From positions 1 through 32,647 of the forward strand of contig JADJBC010000022.1 in the NCBI GenBank assembly GCA_016703945.1: a DNA stretch of 32,647 bases, in the 5' to 3' direction. The DNA is from Candidatus Aalborgicola danicus (GTDB taxonomy: Bacteria; Pseudomonadota; Gammaproteobacteria; Burkholderiales; Burkholderiaceae_C). A model generated the notes under the pieces. The model was not told the DNA's origin. It saw nothing but the letters and a program-made list of their open reading frames with translations, and did not search any database. The position numbers were made by a program, and so were the translations under genes. Shown here one piece after another: positions 11,301 through 23,660 of this stretch. Each line of letters opens with the position of its first letter. Within the stretch, counting starts at the first letter, position 1.

Positions 11301-14300
11301 GCACCATCACCGACAACGACAGCGCCCCCACCATCACCAGCGTGGATGACCCGCTGGATGGCGGCATCAACTCCGTGACCGTGGCCGAGGGCACCAGCGC
11401 GGTCTTCACGGTGGCCCTGTCCAATGCCTCCAGCACCGACACCATCTACCCGCTGGTGCTCTCCGCCGGCAGCGCCCTCTTGACCTCGGACTACACCAAC
11501 GCGCTGACTTTCAGCGCCGGCGTGAGCCTCTCGGGGGGCAACGTCACCGTGCCCGCCGGTGTGACCTCCTTCACCGTCACCGTGCCCACCGTCAATGACG
11601 CCATCAATGAGCCCAGCCCTGAGACCTTCACGCTCTCCGTGGGCTCTGTCACCGGCACCGGCTATATCAACGACAACGATGGCGCCCCCACCCTGAGCGT
11701 CAATGACGTCACCGTCAGTGAGGCCGACGGCACCGCCAGTTTCACCGTCACGCTCTCCGCCGTCTCCGCCCAGACCATCACCGTGGCCTACAACACCACC
11801 GATGGCACCGCCACGGCCGGCGCCGACTACACCAGCGCCACCGGGACCCTGACCTTTGCTCCAGGCACCACCGCACAGACCATCTCCGTGCCCATCACCA
11901 ATGACACGGTGTTCGAAGGCGCCACCGGCGAGACCTTCAGCGTCAACTTGGCGTCTCCCACCAATGCCACGATTGCCGACCCCCTGGGTGCCGGCACCAT
12001 CACCGACAACGACACCGCCCCCACCATCACCAGCGTGGATGACCCGCTGGATGGCGGCATCAACTCCGTGACCGTGGCCGAGGGCACCAGCGCGGTCTTC
12101 ACGGTGGCCCTGTCCAATGCCTCCAGCACCGACACCATCTACCCGCTGGTGCTCTCCGCCGGCAGCGCCCTCTTGACCTCGGACTACACCAACGCGCTGA
12201 CTTTCAGCGCCGGCGTGAGCCTCTCGGGGGGCAACGTCACCGTGCCCGCCGGTGTGACCTCCTTCACCGTCACCGTGCCCACCGTCAATGACGCCATCAA
12301 TGAGCCAAGCCCTGAGACCTTCACGCTGGCCGTGGGCGGTGTCACCGGCACCGGCTATATCAACGACAACGATGGCGCCCCCAGCCTGAGCGTCAATGAC
12401 GTCACCGTCAGCGAGAGCGACGGCACCGCCAGCTTCACGGTCACCCTCTCCGCCGTCTCCGCCCAGACCATCACCGTGGCCTACAACACCACCGATGGCA
12501 CCGCCACGGCCGGCGCCGACTACACCAGCGCCACCGGGACCCTGACCTTTGCTCCAGGCACCACCGCCCAGACCATCTCCGTGCCCATCACCAATGACAC
12601 CGTGTTCGAAGGCGCCACCGGCGAGACCTTCAGCGTCAACTTGGCGTCTCCCACCAATGCCACGATTGCCGACCCCCTGGGTGCCGGCCTCATCACCGAC
12701 AACGACACCGCCCCCACCATCACCAGCGTGGATGACCCGCTGGATGGCGGCATCAACTCCGTGACCGTGGCCGAGGGCACCAGCGCGGTCTTCACGGTGG
12801 CCCTGTCCAATGCCTCCAGCACCGACACCATCTACCCGCTGGTGCTCTCCGCCGGCAGCGCCCTCTTGACCTCGGACTACACCAACGCGCTGACTTTCAG
12901 CGCCGGCGTGAGCCTGTCGGGGGGCAACGTCACCGTGCCCGCCGGTGTGACCTCCTTCACCGTCACCGTGCCCACCGTCAATGACGCCATCAATGAGCCC
13001 AGCCCTGAGACCTTCACGCTCTCCGTGGGCGGTGTCACCGGCACCGGCTATATCAACGACAACGATGGCGCCCCCACCCTGAGCGTCAATGACGTAACCG
13101 TCAATGAGAGCGCCGGCACCGCCAGTTTCACCGTCACGCTCTCCGCCGTCTCCGCCCAGACCATCACCGTGGCCTACAACACCACCGATGGCACCGCCAC
13201 GGCCGGCGCCGACTACACCAGCGCCACCGGGACCCTGACCTTTGCTCCAGGCACCACCGCCAGACCATCTCCGTGCCCATCACCAATGACACGGTGTTCG
13301 AAGGCGCCACCGGCGAGACCTTCAGCGTCGATTTGGCAACCCCCACCAATGCCACGATTGCCGACACCCAGGGCGCCGGCACCATCACCGACAACGACAG
13401 CGCCCCCACCATCACCAGCGTGGATGACCCGCTGGATGGCGGCATCAACTCCGTGACCGTGGCCGAGGGCACCAGCGCCGTCTTCACGGTGGCCCTGTCC
13501 AATGCCTCCAGCACCGACACCATCTTCTCGCTGGCCCTCTCCGCCGGCAGCGCCCTCTTGACCTCGGACTACACCAACGCGCTGACTTTCAGCGCCGGCG
13601 TGACCCTGTCGGGGGCAACGTCACCGTGCCCGCCGGTGTGACCTCCTTCACCGTCACCGTGCCCACCGTCAATGACGCCATCAATGAGCCCAGCCCTGAG
13701 ACCTTCCACGCTCTCCGTGGGCGGTGTCACCGGCACCGGCTATATCACCGACAACGATGGCGCCCCACCCTGAGCGTCAATGACGTCACCGTCAGTGAGG
13801 GCGCCGGCACCGCCAGTTTCACCGTCACGCTCTCCGCCGTCTCCGCCCAGACCATCACCGTGGCCTACAACACCACCGATGGCACCGCCACGGCCGGCGC
13901 CGACTACACCAGCGCCACCGGGACCCTGACCTTTGCTCCAGGCACCACCAGCCAGACCATCCCCGTGCCCATCACCAATGACACGGTGTTCGAACGCGCC
14001 ACCGGCGAGACCTTCAGCGTCAACTTGGCGACCCCCACCAATGCCACCATCCCCGACCCCCTGGGTGCCGGCACCATCACCGACAACGACAGCGCCCCCT
14101 CCATCACCAGCGTGGACGATCCCGCTGGATGGCGGCATCAACTCCGTCACCGTGGTCGAGGGCAGCGACGCCGTCTTCACAGTGGCCCTGTCCAATGCCT
14201 CCAGCACCGACACCATTTCCCGCTGGCCCTCTCCGCCGGCAGCGCCCTCTTGACCTCGGACTACACCAACGCGCTGACTTTCAGCGCCGGCGTGAGCCTG

Positions 14301-17300
14301 TCGGGGGGCAACGTCACCGTGCCCGCCGGTGTGACCTCCTTCACCGTCACCGTGCCCACCGTCAATGACGCCATCAATGAGCCAAGCCCCGAGACCTTCA
14401 CGCTGGCCGTGGGCGGTGTCACCGGCACCGGCTATATCAACGACAACGATGGCGCCCCCACCCTGAGCGTCAATGACGTCACCGTCAGTGAGAGCGCCGG
14501 CACCGCCAGCTTCACCGTCACGCTCTCCGCCGCCTCCGCCCAGACCGTCACCGTGGCCTACAACACCACCAATGGCACCGCCACGGCCGGCGCCGACTAC
14601 ACCAGCGCCACCGGGACCCTGACCTTTGCTCCAGGCACCACCACCCAGACCATCTCCGTGCCCATCACCAATGACACGGTGTTCGAAAGCGCCACCGGCG
14701 AGACCTTCAGCGTCAAGTTGCTGTCCCCACCAATGCCACCATCGCCGACCCCCTGGGTGCCGGCACCATCACCGACAACGACAGCGCCCCCACCATCACC
14801 AGCGTGGATGACCCGCTGGATGGCGGCATCAACTCCGTCACCGTGGCCGAGGGCACCAGCGCCGTCTTCACGGTGGCCCTGTCCAATGCCTCCAGCACCG
14901 ACACCATCTACCCGCTGGTGCTCTCCGCCGGCAGCGCCCTCTTGACCTCGGACTACACCAACGCGCTGACCTTCAGCGCCGGCGTGACCCTGTCGGGGGG
15001 CAACGTCACCGTGCCCGCCGGTGTGACCTCCTTCACCGTCACCGTGCCCACCGTCAATGACGCCATCAATGAGCCAAGCCCCGAGACCTTCACGCTGGCC
15101 GTGGGCGGTGTCACCGGCACCGGCTATATCAACGACAACGATGGCGCCCCCACCCTGAGCGTCAATGACGTAACCGTCAATGAGAGCGCCGGCACCGCCA
15201 GTTTCACCGTCACGCTCTCAGCCGCCTCCGCCCAGACCGTCACCGTGGCCTACAACACCAGCAATGGCACCGCCACGGCCGGCGCCGACTACACCAGCGC
15301 CACCGGGACCCTGACCTTTGCTCCAGGCACCACCGCCCAGACCATCTCCGTGCCCATCACCAATGACACGGTGTTCGAAGGCGCCACCGGCGAGACCTTC
15401 AGCGTCAATTTGCTGACCCCCACCAATGCCACCATCCTCGACCCCTGGGTGCGGGCACCATCACCGACAACGACAGCGCCCCCTCCATCACCAGCGTGGA
15501 CGATCCCGCCGATGGCAGCAGCATCGACTCCGTCACCGTGGTCGAGGGCAGCGACGCCGTCTTCACAGTGGCCCTGTCCAATGCCTCCAGCACCGATTCG
15601 GTTTTCTCGCTGGCCCTGACCCCCGGCAGCGCCCTCTTGACCTCGGACTACACCAACGCGCTGACCTTCAGCAACCTGGTGACCTGTCGGGGGCAACATC
15701 ACCGTGCCCGCCGGTGTGACCTCCTTCACCGTCACCGTGCCCACCGTCAGTGACGCCCTCAATGAGCCCAGCCCCGAGAACTTCACGCTGGTCGTGGGCG
15801 GTGTCACCGGCACCGGCTATATCACCGACAACGATGGCGCCCCCACCCTGAGCGTCAATGACGTAACCGTCAGTGAGAGCGCCGGCACCGCCAGCTTCAC
15901 CGTCACGCTCTCAGCGGCCTCCGCCCAGACCGTCACCGTGGCCTACAACACCAGCAATGGCACCGCCACGGCCGGCGCCGACTACACCAGCGCCACCGGG
16001 ACCCTGACCTTTGCTCCAGGCACCACCAGCCAGACCATCTCCGTGCCCATCACCAATGACACGGTGTTCGAAGGCGCCACCGGCGAGACCTTCAGCGTCA
16101 ATTTGCTGACCCCCACCAATGCCACCATCCTCGACCCCCTGGGTGCGGGCAACATCACCGAAAACGACAGCGCCACCTCCATCACCAGCGTGGACGATCG
16201 CGCCGAGGGCAGCAGCATCGGCTGCGTCACCGGGGGCGAGGGCAGCGACGCCGTCGCCACAGTGGCCCTGTCCAATGCCTCCAGCACCGATTCGTTCTTC
16301 CCGCTGGCCCTGACCCCCCGGCAGCGCCCTCTTGACCTCGGACTACACCAACGCGCTGACCTTCAGCAGCCTGGGTGACCCTGTCGGGGGGCAACATCAC
16401 CGTGCCCGCCGGTGTGACCTCCTTCACCGTCACCGTGCCCACCGTCAGTGACGCCCTCAATGAGCCCAGCCCTGAGAACTTCACGCTGGTCGTGGGCGGT
16501 GTCACCGGCACCGGCTATATCACCGACAACGATGGCGCCCCCACCCTGAGCGTCAATGACGTAACCGTCAGTGAGAGCGCCGGCACCGCCAGCTTCACCG
16601 TCACGCTCTCAGCGGCCTCCGCCCAGACCGTCACCGTGGCCTACAACACCAGCAATGGCACCGCCACGGCCGGCGCCGACTACACCAGCGCCACCGGGAC
16701 CCTGACCTTTGCTCCAGGCACCACCGCCAGACCATCTCCGTGCCCATCACCAATGACACGGTGTTCGAAGGCGCCACCGGCGAGACCTTCAGCGTCAATT
16801 TGCCGCCCCCACCAATGCCACCATCCCCGACCCCTGGGTGCCGGCACCATCACCGACAACGACAGCGCCCCCTCCATCACCAGCGTGGACGACCCGCTGG
16901 ATGGCAGCATCAACTCCGTCACCGTGGTCGAGGGCAGCAACGCGGTCTTCACGGTGGCCCTGTCCAATGCCTCCAGCACCGACACCATCTTCCCGCTGGT
17001 CCTCTCCCCCGGCAGCGCCCTCTTGACCTCGGACTACACCAACGCGCTGAGCTTCAGCGCCGGCGTGACCCTGTCGGGGGGCCTCGTCACCGTGCCCGCC
17101 GGTGTGACCTCCTTCACCGTCACCGTGCCCACCGTCAGTGACGCCCTCAATGAGCCCAGCCCTGAGAACTTCACGCTCTCCGTGGGCTCTGTCACCGGCA
17201 CCGGCTATATCACCGACAACGATGGCGCCCCCACCCTGAGCGTCAATGACGTAACCGTCAGTGAGAGCGCCGGCACCGCCAGCTTCACCGTCACGCTCTC

Positions 17301-20300
17301 AGCGGCCTCCGCCCAGACCGTCACCGTGGCCTACAACACCAGCAATGGCACCGCCACGGCCGGCGCCGACTACACCAGCGCCACCGGGACCCTGACCTTT
17401 GCTCCAGGCACCACCAGCCAGACCATCTCCGTGCCCATCACCAATGACACGGTGTTCGAAGGCGCCACCGGCGAGACCTTCAGCGTCAATTTGCTGACCC
17501 CCACCAATGCCACGATTGCCGACCCCCTGGGTGCCGGCACCATCACCGACAACGACACCGCCCCCACCATCACCAGCGTGGACGACCCGCTGGATGTCCC
17601 CGGCATCAACTCCGTCACCGTGGTCGAGGGCAGCGACGCCGTCTTCACAGTGGCCCTGTCCAATGCCTCCAGCACCGATTCGGTTTTCTCGCTGGCCCTG
17701 ACCCCCGGCAGCGCCCTCTTGACCTCGGACTACACCAACGCGCTGACCTTCAGCAACCTGGTGACCCTGTCGGGGGGCAACATCACCGTGCCCGCCGGTG
17801 TGACCTCCTTCACCGTCACCGTGCCCACCGTCAGTGACGCCCTCAATGAGCCCAGCCCTGAGAACTTCACGCTGGTCGTGGGCGGTGTCACCGGCACCGG
17901 CTATATCACCGACAACGATGGCGCCCCCACCCTGAGCGTCAATGACGTAACCGTCAGTGAGAGCGCCGGCACCGCCAGCTTCACCGTCACGCTCTCAGCG
18001 GCCTCCGCCCAGACCGTCACCGTGGCCTACAACACCAGCAATGGCACCGCCACGGCCGGCGCCGACTACACCAGCGCCACCGGGACCCTGACCTTTGCTC
18101 CAGGCACCACCAGCCAGACCATCTCCGTGCCCATCACCAATGACACGGTGTTCGAAGGCGCCACCGGCGAGACCTTCAGCGTCAATTTGCTGACCCCCAC
18201 CAATGCCACCATCCTCGACCCCCTGGGTGCGGGCACCATCACCGACAACGACAGCGCCCCCTCCATCACCAGCGTGGACGATCCCGCCGATGGCAGCAGC
18301 ATCGACTCCGTCACCGTGGTCGAGGGCAGCGACGCCGTCTTCACAGTGGCCCTGTCCAATGCCTCCAGCACCGATTCGGTTTTCTCGCTGGCCCTCTCCG
18401 CCGGCAGCGCCCTCTTGACCTCGGACTACACCAACGCGCTGACCTTCAGCGCCGGCGTGACCCTGTCGGGGGCAACATCACCGTGCCCGCCGGTGTGACC
18501 TCCTTCACCGTCACCGTGCCCACCGTCAATGACGCCATCAATGAGCCCAGCCCTGAGAACTTCACGCTGGTCCGTGGGCGGTGTCACCGGCACCGGCTAT
18601 ATCACCGACAACGATGGCGCCCCCACCCTGAGCGTCAATGACGTAACCGTCAGTGAGAGCGCCGGCACCGCCAGCTTCACCGTCACGCTCTCAGCCGCCT
18701 CCGCCCAGACCGTCACCGTGGCCTACAACACCAGCAATGGCACCGCCACGGCCGGCGCCGACTACACCAGCGCCACCGGGACCCTGACCTTTGCTCCAGG
18801 CACCACCAGCCAGACCATCTCCGTGCCCATCACCAATGACACGGTGTTCGAAGGCGCCACCGGCGAGACCTTCAGCGTCAATTTGCTGACCCCCACCAAT
18901 GCCACCATCCTCGACCCCCTGGGTGCGGGCACCATCACCGACAACGACAGCGCCCCCTCCATCACCAGCGTGGATGACCCGCTGGATGGCAGCATCGACT
19001 CCGTCACCGTGGTCGAGGGCAGCGACGCCGTCTTCACAGTGGCCCTGTCCAATGCCTCCAGCACCGATTCGGTTTTCTCGCTGGCCCTGACCCCCGGCAG
19101 CGCCCTCTTGACCTCGGACTACACCAACGCGCTGACTTTCAGCGCCGGCGTGACCCTGTCGGGGGGCAACATCACCGTGCCCGCCGGTGTGACCTCCTTC
19201 ACCGTCACCGTGCCCACCGTCAGTGACGCCCTCAATGAGCCCAGCCCTGAGAACTTCACGCTGGTCGTGGGCGGTGTCACCGGCACCGGCTATATCACCG
19301 ACAACGATGGCGCCCCCACCCTGAGCGTCAATGACGTAACCGTCAGTGAGAGCGCCGGCACCGCCAGTTTCACCGTCACGCTCTCAGCGGTCTCCGCCCA
19401 GACCGTCACCGTGGCCTACAACACCAGCAATGGCACCGCCACGGCCGGCGCCGACTACACCAGCGCCACCGGGACCCTGACCTTTGCTCCAGGCACCACC
19501 AGCCAGACCATCTCCGTGCCCATCACCAATGACACGGTGTTCGAAGGCGCCACCGGCGAGACCTTCAGCGTCAATTTGCTGACCCCACCAATGCCACCAT
19601 CGCCGACCCCCTGGGGTGCCGGCACCATCACCGACAACGACAGCGCCCCCTCCATCACCAGCGTGGATGATCCCGCTGGATGGCAGGCATCAACTCCGTC
19701 ACCGTGGTCGAGGGCAGCGACGCCGTCTTCACAGTGGCCCTGTCCAATGCCTCCAGCACCGACCCGGTCTTCTCGCTGGCCCTCTCCCCCGGCAGCGCCC
19801 TCTTGACCTCGGACTACACCAACGCGCTGACCTTCAGCAACCTGGTGACCCTGTCGGGGGGCAACATCACCGTGCCCGCCGGTGTGACCTCCTTCACCGT
19901 CACCGTGCCCACCGTCAGTGACGCCATCAATGAGCCAAGCCCCGAGACCTTCACGCTGGCCGTGGGCGGTGTCACCGGCACCGGCTATATCAACGACAAC
20001 GATGGCGCCCCCACCCTGAGCGTCAATGACGTAACCGTCAATGAGAGCGCCGGCACCGCCAGTTTCACCGTCACGCTCTCCGCGGCCTCCGCCCAGACCA
20101 TCACCGTGGCCTACAACACCAGCAATGGCACCGCCACGGCCGGCGCCGACTACACCAGCGCCACCGGGACCCTGACCTTTGCTCCAGGCACCACCAGCCA
20201 GACCATCTCCGTGCCCATCACCAATGACACGGTGTTCGAAGGCGCCACCGGCGAGACCTTCAGCGTCAATTTGCTGACCCCCACCAATGCCACCATCCTC

Positions 20301-23300
20301 GACCCCCTGGGTGCGGGCACCATCACCGACAACGACAGCGCCCCCTCCATCACCAGCGTGGATGATCCCGCTGGATGGCAGCAGCATCAACTCCGTCACC
20401 GTGGCCGAGGGCAGCGACGCGGTCTTCACAGTGGCCCCTGTCCAATGCCTCCAGCACCGACACCATCTTCCCGCTGGCCCTGACCCCGGCAGCGCCCTCT
20501 TGACCTCGGACTACACCAACGCGCTGACTTTCAGCGCCGGCGTGAGCCTCTCGGGGGGCAACGTCACCGTGCCCGCCGGTGTGACCTCCTTCACCGTCAC
20601 CGTGCCCACCGTCAATGACGCCATCAATGAGCCCAGCCCTGAGAACTTCACGCTCTCCGTGGGCGCTGTCACCGGCACCGGCTATATCAACGACAACGAT
20701 GGCGCCCCCACCCTGAGCGTCAATGACGTCACCGTCAGTGAGGAGCGACGGCACCGCCAGCTTCACGGTCACCCTCTCCGCCGTCTCCGCCCAGACCATC
20801 ACCGTGGCCTACAACACCAGCAATGGCACCGCCACGGCCGGCGCCGACTACACGGGCGCCACCGGGACCCTGACCTTTGCTCCAGGCACCACCGCACAGA
20901 CCATCTCCGTGCCCATCACCAATGACACAACTGCCGAGCTTTCAGAGACCTTCAACGTCAACTTGCTGACCCCCACCAATGCCACCATCGCCGACAACCA
21001 GGGCGTAGGCACCATCACCGACAACGACACGCCTTCCATTAGTGGCGCCCGCACCAGTTCGGTATCCGAGGAGGGGCTGACGAACGGAATCGTTGACACC
21101 ATTGGCACAACTGACACAACCAACTCCGTTACAAATACCGGCCAATTTACTGTTAGCAATGCAACGGGAGTAACGATGGCGGTTCCTTCCGGAATCTACA
21201 CAGCGGGAGGAACAACCATCACATGGGCGCTTACCAATGGCAATCAAACCTTGACCGGTAGCGCTGGCGCACAGACCGTGATGACCGTGACTATCGACAA
21301 CGCAGGCAACTACACCACCACCCTGCTGGCGCCGATTGACCACGCAAATAACGCCGCTGAAGATGTCAGAACCATTGATATACCAATCACGGCGACCAAC
21401 GGCGTCGCGACCGCCCCCACCACACTCACAGTGAGCGTGGAAGATGATGCCCCATCAGCCACCAACACCGCCTCGTCGGTGACACTGCCGAACGTCAATA
21501 CCAATATTCAGCTGATTCTTGACGTTTCGGGCTCCATGAGCACTACCGACGCCGGTGGCGGCAAAACCCGGCTTCAATTGATGAAAGAGTCCGTCACCCA
21601 GTTGCTGGATAGCTACGACAATCTGGGCGAAATTCGCGTCAACCTTGTGACTTTTTCGACCAGTGCGGCACAACTAGGCAGCATCTGGGTCGATATCGTT
21701 ACCGCAAAAGCCATCATCAATGGCGGGACGGTCAACGGAACAACCTATACGGGATTGGTTGCAAATGGCTGGACCAATTACGATGCGGCACTAACCACGG
21801 CACAAACTGCATTCGCAACCAGTGGAAAGATCAGCGGCGGACAAAACATCACCTATTTTCTGTCAGACGGGGAACCAACACGCCCAACAGGCAGTGAAGG
21901 AATCAGCCCAGCAGAAGAAACAGTCTGGACGAATTTCTTAGATGCCAACGACATCAAGAGCTTTGCCTTTGGCATGGGCACCGGCGCGTCGCAAGCCAAC
22001 ATCGATCCGATTGCCTATAACGGTGTCACTCCTGTCAACATCCCCGGTGTGGTTGTTTCCGACATCACCCAATTGCCGCCTATTTTGCGCGACAGTGTGG
22101 TGGCGGCAACGCCTGGCAATGTGATTACCAGTGGCGGCACCTCAGTGGGCTTCGGTGGAGATGGATCGGGCAATATTGAAACACTGACGATCGATGGCTC
22201 GATCTACACCTTTAACCCCACCGATACCCCCACCGTTGGCGGCTCGGTTACGGTTTCTGGCACCAATCGGGGCGTGTTTAACACGGTCACCAACACATTG
22301 ACCGTTACTACACTGATTAACGGCAGTTTTGTTGTCGACCTGGACACTGGCGACTACACCTATACCGCTGCGCCAACCATAACCTCGGTTCAACAAGAAA
22401 ACATCGCCTACACGGTGCGCGACCGTGATGGAGACCCGGCCGCCGCATCGCTAACGATCACGGTCAATCCGCCGCCAGTCGGGCCAGCCGTGCCGATCAA
22501 CGTGCTGACTGTCAGTAGCCCAGCAGCCGTGGCAGAAGGCGCAAACCTTGTCTATACGGTCAACCTGGGGCTGATGACTTCAAACACGGCCACCACCTTT
22601 GCCCTCGCCCTGGGCGGCGGCACTGCGTCTAATTCGGACTACAACGCAATCCCCACCGCCTTCAGCAACGGGGTGACCTACAACAGCGGGACCGGCCTGA
22701 TTACCGTACCGGCCAGTGTGGTCAGCTTTACCGTCACCGTTGCCACCTTGAATGACAACGTGATCGATGGTGCCACTGCTGAGACGCTTCCCCTGATCGT
22801 TGGCGGCGTGACGGGCACGGGCCGAATCACCGATACCGATACGCCGACCCTCGCCGGTGCCACCAACGGCAACAACACCCTGACCGGGGATAAACATGTG
22901 AACATCATCGATGGTCTGGGCGGAAACGATACGATTGATGCACGGGGCGGCAATGACCTTATCCGTGGCGGCGCCGGCAACGACACCATGACCGGAGGCA
23001 GCGGAACCGATACCTTTGTGTTCCAGCTTGCCGACAAGGGAACAGCGGGCACTCCTGCCGCAGATGTTGTTACCGACATTCTTGCACAAGCTGGCGACCG
23101 ACTGGATTTGAGCGATCTGTTGCAAGGTGAAAACCACACCACCGGCATCGGTAACTTGCTCAACTACATGAGTTTTGAGCAAGTCGGAGGTAACGTCCTT
23201 GTCCACGTCAGTTCGGCTGGTAGTCTGGATGCCGGTCGCACCAACGTTACCGCTGTGGAGGACCAAACGATTCAGCTCAATACGACAACCTTGCTACAAC

Positions 23301-23368
23301 TGGGTGGTACGGACGATACCTCCATCATTACCGCCCTGTTGGCTAACGGCAAACTGATCGTGGATTGA
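1971..23368 (+). CDS. Giant LapA-type RTX adhesin with about 54 Calx-beta-like domains (frameshifted in this sequence)
   Basis: This is a surface adhesin exported by type I secretion, held in the outer-membrane channel by its N-terminus and released by LapG. Corrected length is about 7,100 residues, roughly 700 kDa. Domains in order: retention module with TAAG site (1971-2330); Ig-like segment (about 2480-2770); alternating Calx-beta-like domains in 660-bp units (about 2787-5090); 23 tandem 693-bp units (5111-21030); a VCBS/T1SS-repeat-like segment (about 21030-21480); von Willebrand A domain (about 21490-22110); a beta-rich segment; one further Calx-beta domain (about 22490-22850); RTX nonapeptides; and the C-terminal secretion signal. 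Frames change near 2770, 5750, 6180, 6870, 7132, 9890, 10600, 10993, 11288 and 13260, and often after that. Almost all the breaks fall in C or G runs, and neighbouring repeat copies carry the intact version, so I think the gene is whole in the organism. A genuine pseudogene is the alternative. Confidence 0.9.
2787..5090 (+). repeat. Tandem 660-bp units of two alternating Calx-beta-like domains (three and a half copies)
   Basis: Within the adhesin, a domain beginning with the SISSPTAPEG motif (type A) alternates with one beginning LSINDVTVNEAAGTATF (type B). Type A recurs at about 2787, 3456, 4116 and 4776, a constant 660-bp spacing (220 residues). Type B follows at about 3112, 3772 and 4432. 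Each domain ends in a TITDNDP or TIVDNDT-like linker with acidic residues typical of Calx-beta calcium sites. The last type A copy is followed directly by the first 693-bp unit. Codon choice here is less C-rich than in the array that follows, which suggests an older, less homogenised section. Confidence 0.9.
5091..21030 (+). repeat. Twenty-three tandem 693-bp units, each two Calx-beta-like domains
   Basis: The marker GATGACCC (or GACGATCC/GACGACCC) recurs at 5111, 5803, 6495, 7188, 7881, 8574, 9267, 9961, 10652, 11345, 12038, 12731, 13423, 14115, 14807, 15499, 16193, 16888, 17581, 18277, 18973, 19666 and 20361. Each unit encodes 231 residues: a type C domain (TSVDDPLDGGINSVTVAEG to TGTGYINDNDG) and a type B domain (APTLSVNDVTV to GTITDNDS). 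Copies 1-12 are nearly identical, silent sites included. Copies 14-23 form a second subfamily (SDAVFTVAL, FSLALTPG, TSNGTATAG, LLTPTNAT). Deviations of one or two bases are homopolymer indels; copies of 695-696 bp carry an extra codon (DGSSI or DVPGI). These are extracellular, calcium-dependent, length-giving domains. Confidence 0.95.
21490..22110 (+). other. von Willebrand factor A domain of the adhesin
   Basis: A vWA fold is indicated by IQLILDVSGSMS (DxSxS metal-site motif, first Asp at 21521), the downstream Thr in GWTNYDAAL (about 21773) and the Asp in FLSDGEPT (21866). These supply the three parts of a metal-ion-dependent adhesion site. The preceding segment (about 21030-21480; SVSEEGLTNGIVDTIG, GNYTTTLLAPIDHA, then SVEDDAP) looks like a VCBS or T1SS-repeat domain, from family resemblance only. 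In other large RTX adhesins a C-terminal vWA domain sits in the distal ligand-binding tip, so this is the likely binding end. Confidence 0.88.
22850..23365 (+). other. RTX calcium-binding repeats and C-terminal type I secretion signal
   Basis: Glycine-aspartate nonapeptides are seen at about 22905-23010: DGLGGNDTIDARGGND, then LIRGGAGNDTMTGGSGTD. They are followed by FVFQLADKG and a segment typical of the C-terminal targeting domain of large type I substrates (DVVTDILAQAGDRLDLSDLL). The protein ends LLANGKLIVD with stop TGA at 23366-23368. This end is recognised first by the ABC exporter and folds on calcium outside the cell. Confidence 0.92.
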
Positions 23369-23381
23369 TTTCGGCCGACGC

Positions 23382-23402
23382 AGGCCCGCAACTCGCGGGT
23401 CT
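23382..23402 (+). other. GC hairpin just after the adhesin stop
   Basis: AGGCCCGC and GCGGGTCT form an eight-pair stem (one G-T) around a five-base loop. There is no U tract, so it may protect the mRNA 3' end rather than terminate. Confidence 0.4.
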
Positions 23403-23439
23403 GTGAAAGCCGCTGTTCTTCGCCTTCAACACCAAGAAC

Positions 23440-23478
23440 CCCAATTCAGGTTGCATTGCCCTGATTTGGGATTTTTTT
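23440..23478 (+). terminator. Rho-independent terminator of the adhesin transcript
   Basis: CCCAATTCAGG (23440-23450) pairs with CCTGATTTGGG (23460-23470) with a single mismatch around a nine-base loop. One A and a run of seven T (23472-23478) follow. It separates the adhesin from the converging lapG-lapD genes. Confidence 0.8.
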
Positions 23479-23491
23479 ATGATTTATAAGG

Positions 23492-23546
23492 AAAATAGGC
23501 CTCCAGCTCTCGTGGAATATAGCGGTATAGCTATGAATACGATAGC
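23492..23546. repeat. Candidate short intergenic repeat; remainder of the 23479-23660 gap
   Basis: The stretch starting AAAATAGGCCTCCAGC and ending in GCTATGAATACGATAGC resembles a small palindromic intergenic element I associate with Comamonadaceae genomes. GCTAT and ATAGC form its terminal stem. Only one copy is in the window, so the assignment rests on memory of similar sequences. From 23547 to 23660 the sequence is G-rich and I see no gene or recognised element. Confidence 0.4.
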
Positions 23547-23660
23547 ACTCCGGTCTGAAATTCGCCAACGTCCTGGTAGCTGGGCGGCAGAGCGTAGGCA
23601 AGGGAGGAGCCCGCACAGCGGACGGGGGACACGGAGCAGAGCGTTCTGGCGTCCCGGCTC

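Noticed and set aside
5800..19800. Several separate adhesin genes, as the open frames starting at 5800, 7185, 11342, 16375 and others might suggest
   Set aside because: The starts are internal codons of the repeat (often the GTG of the SVDDP motif), no ribosome sites precede them, and repeat phase runs through every break.
5091..21030. CRISPR or other noncoding repeat array
   Set aside because: The unit is 693 bp, a multiple of three, lacks spacers and encodes a continuous domain pair.
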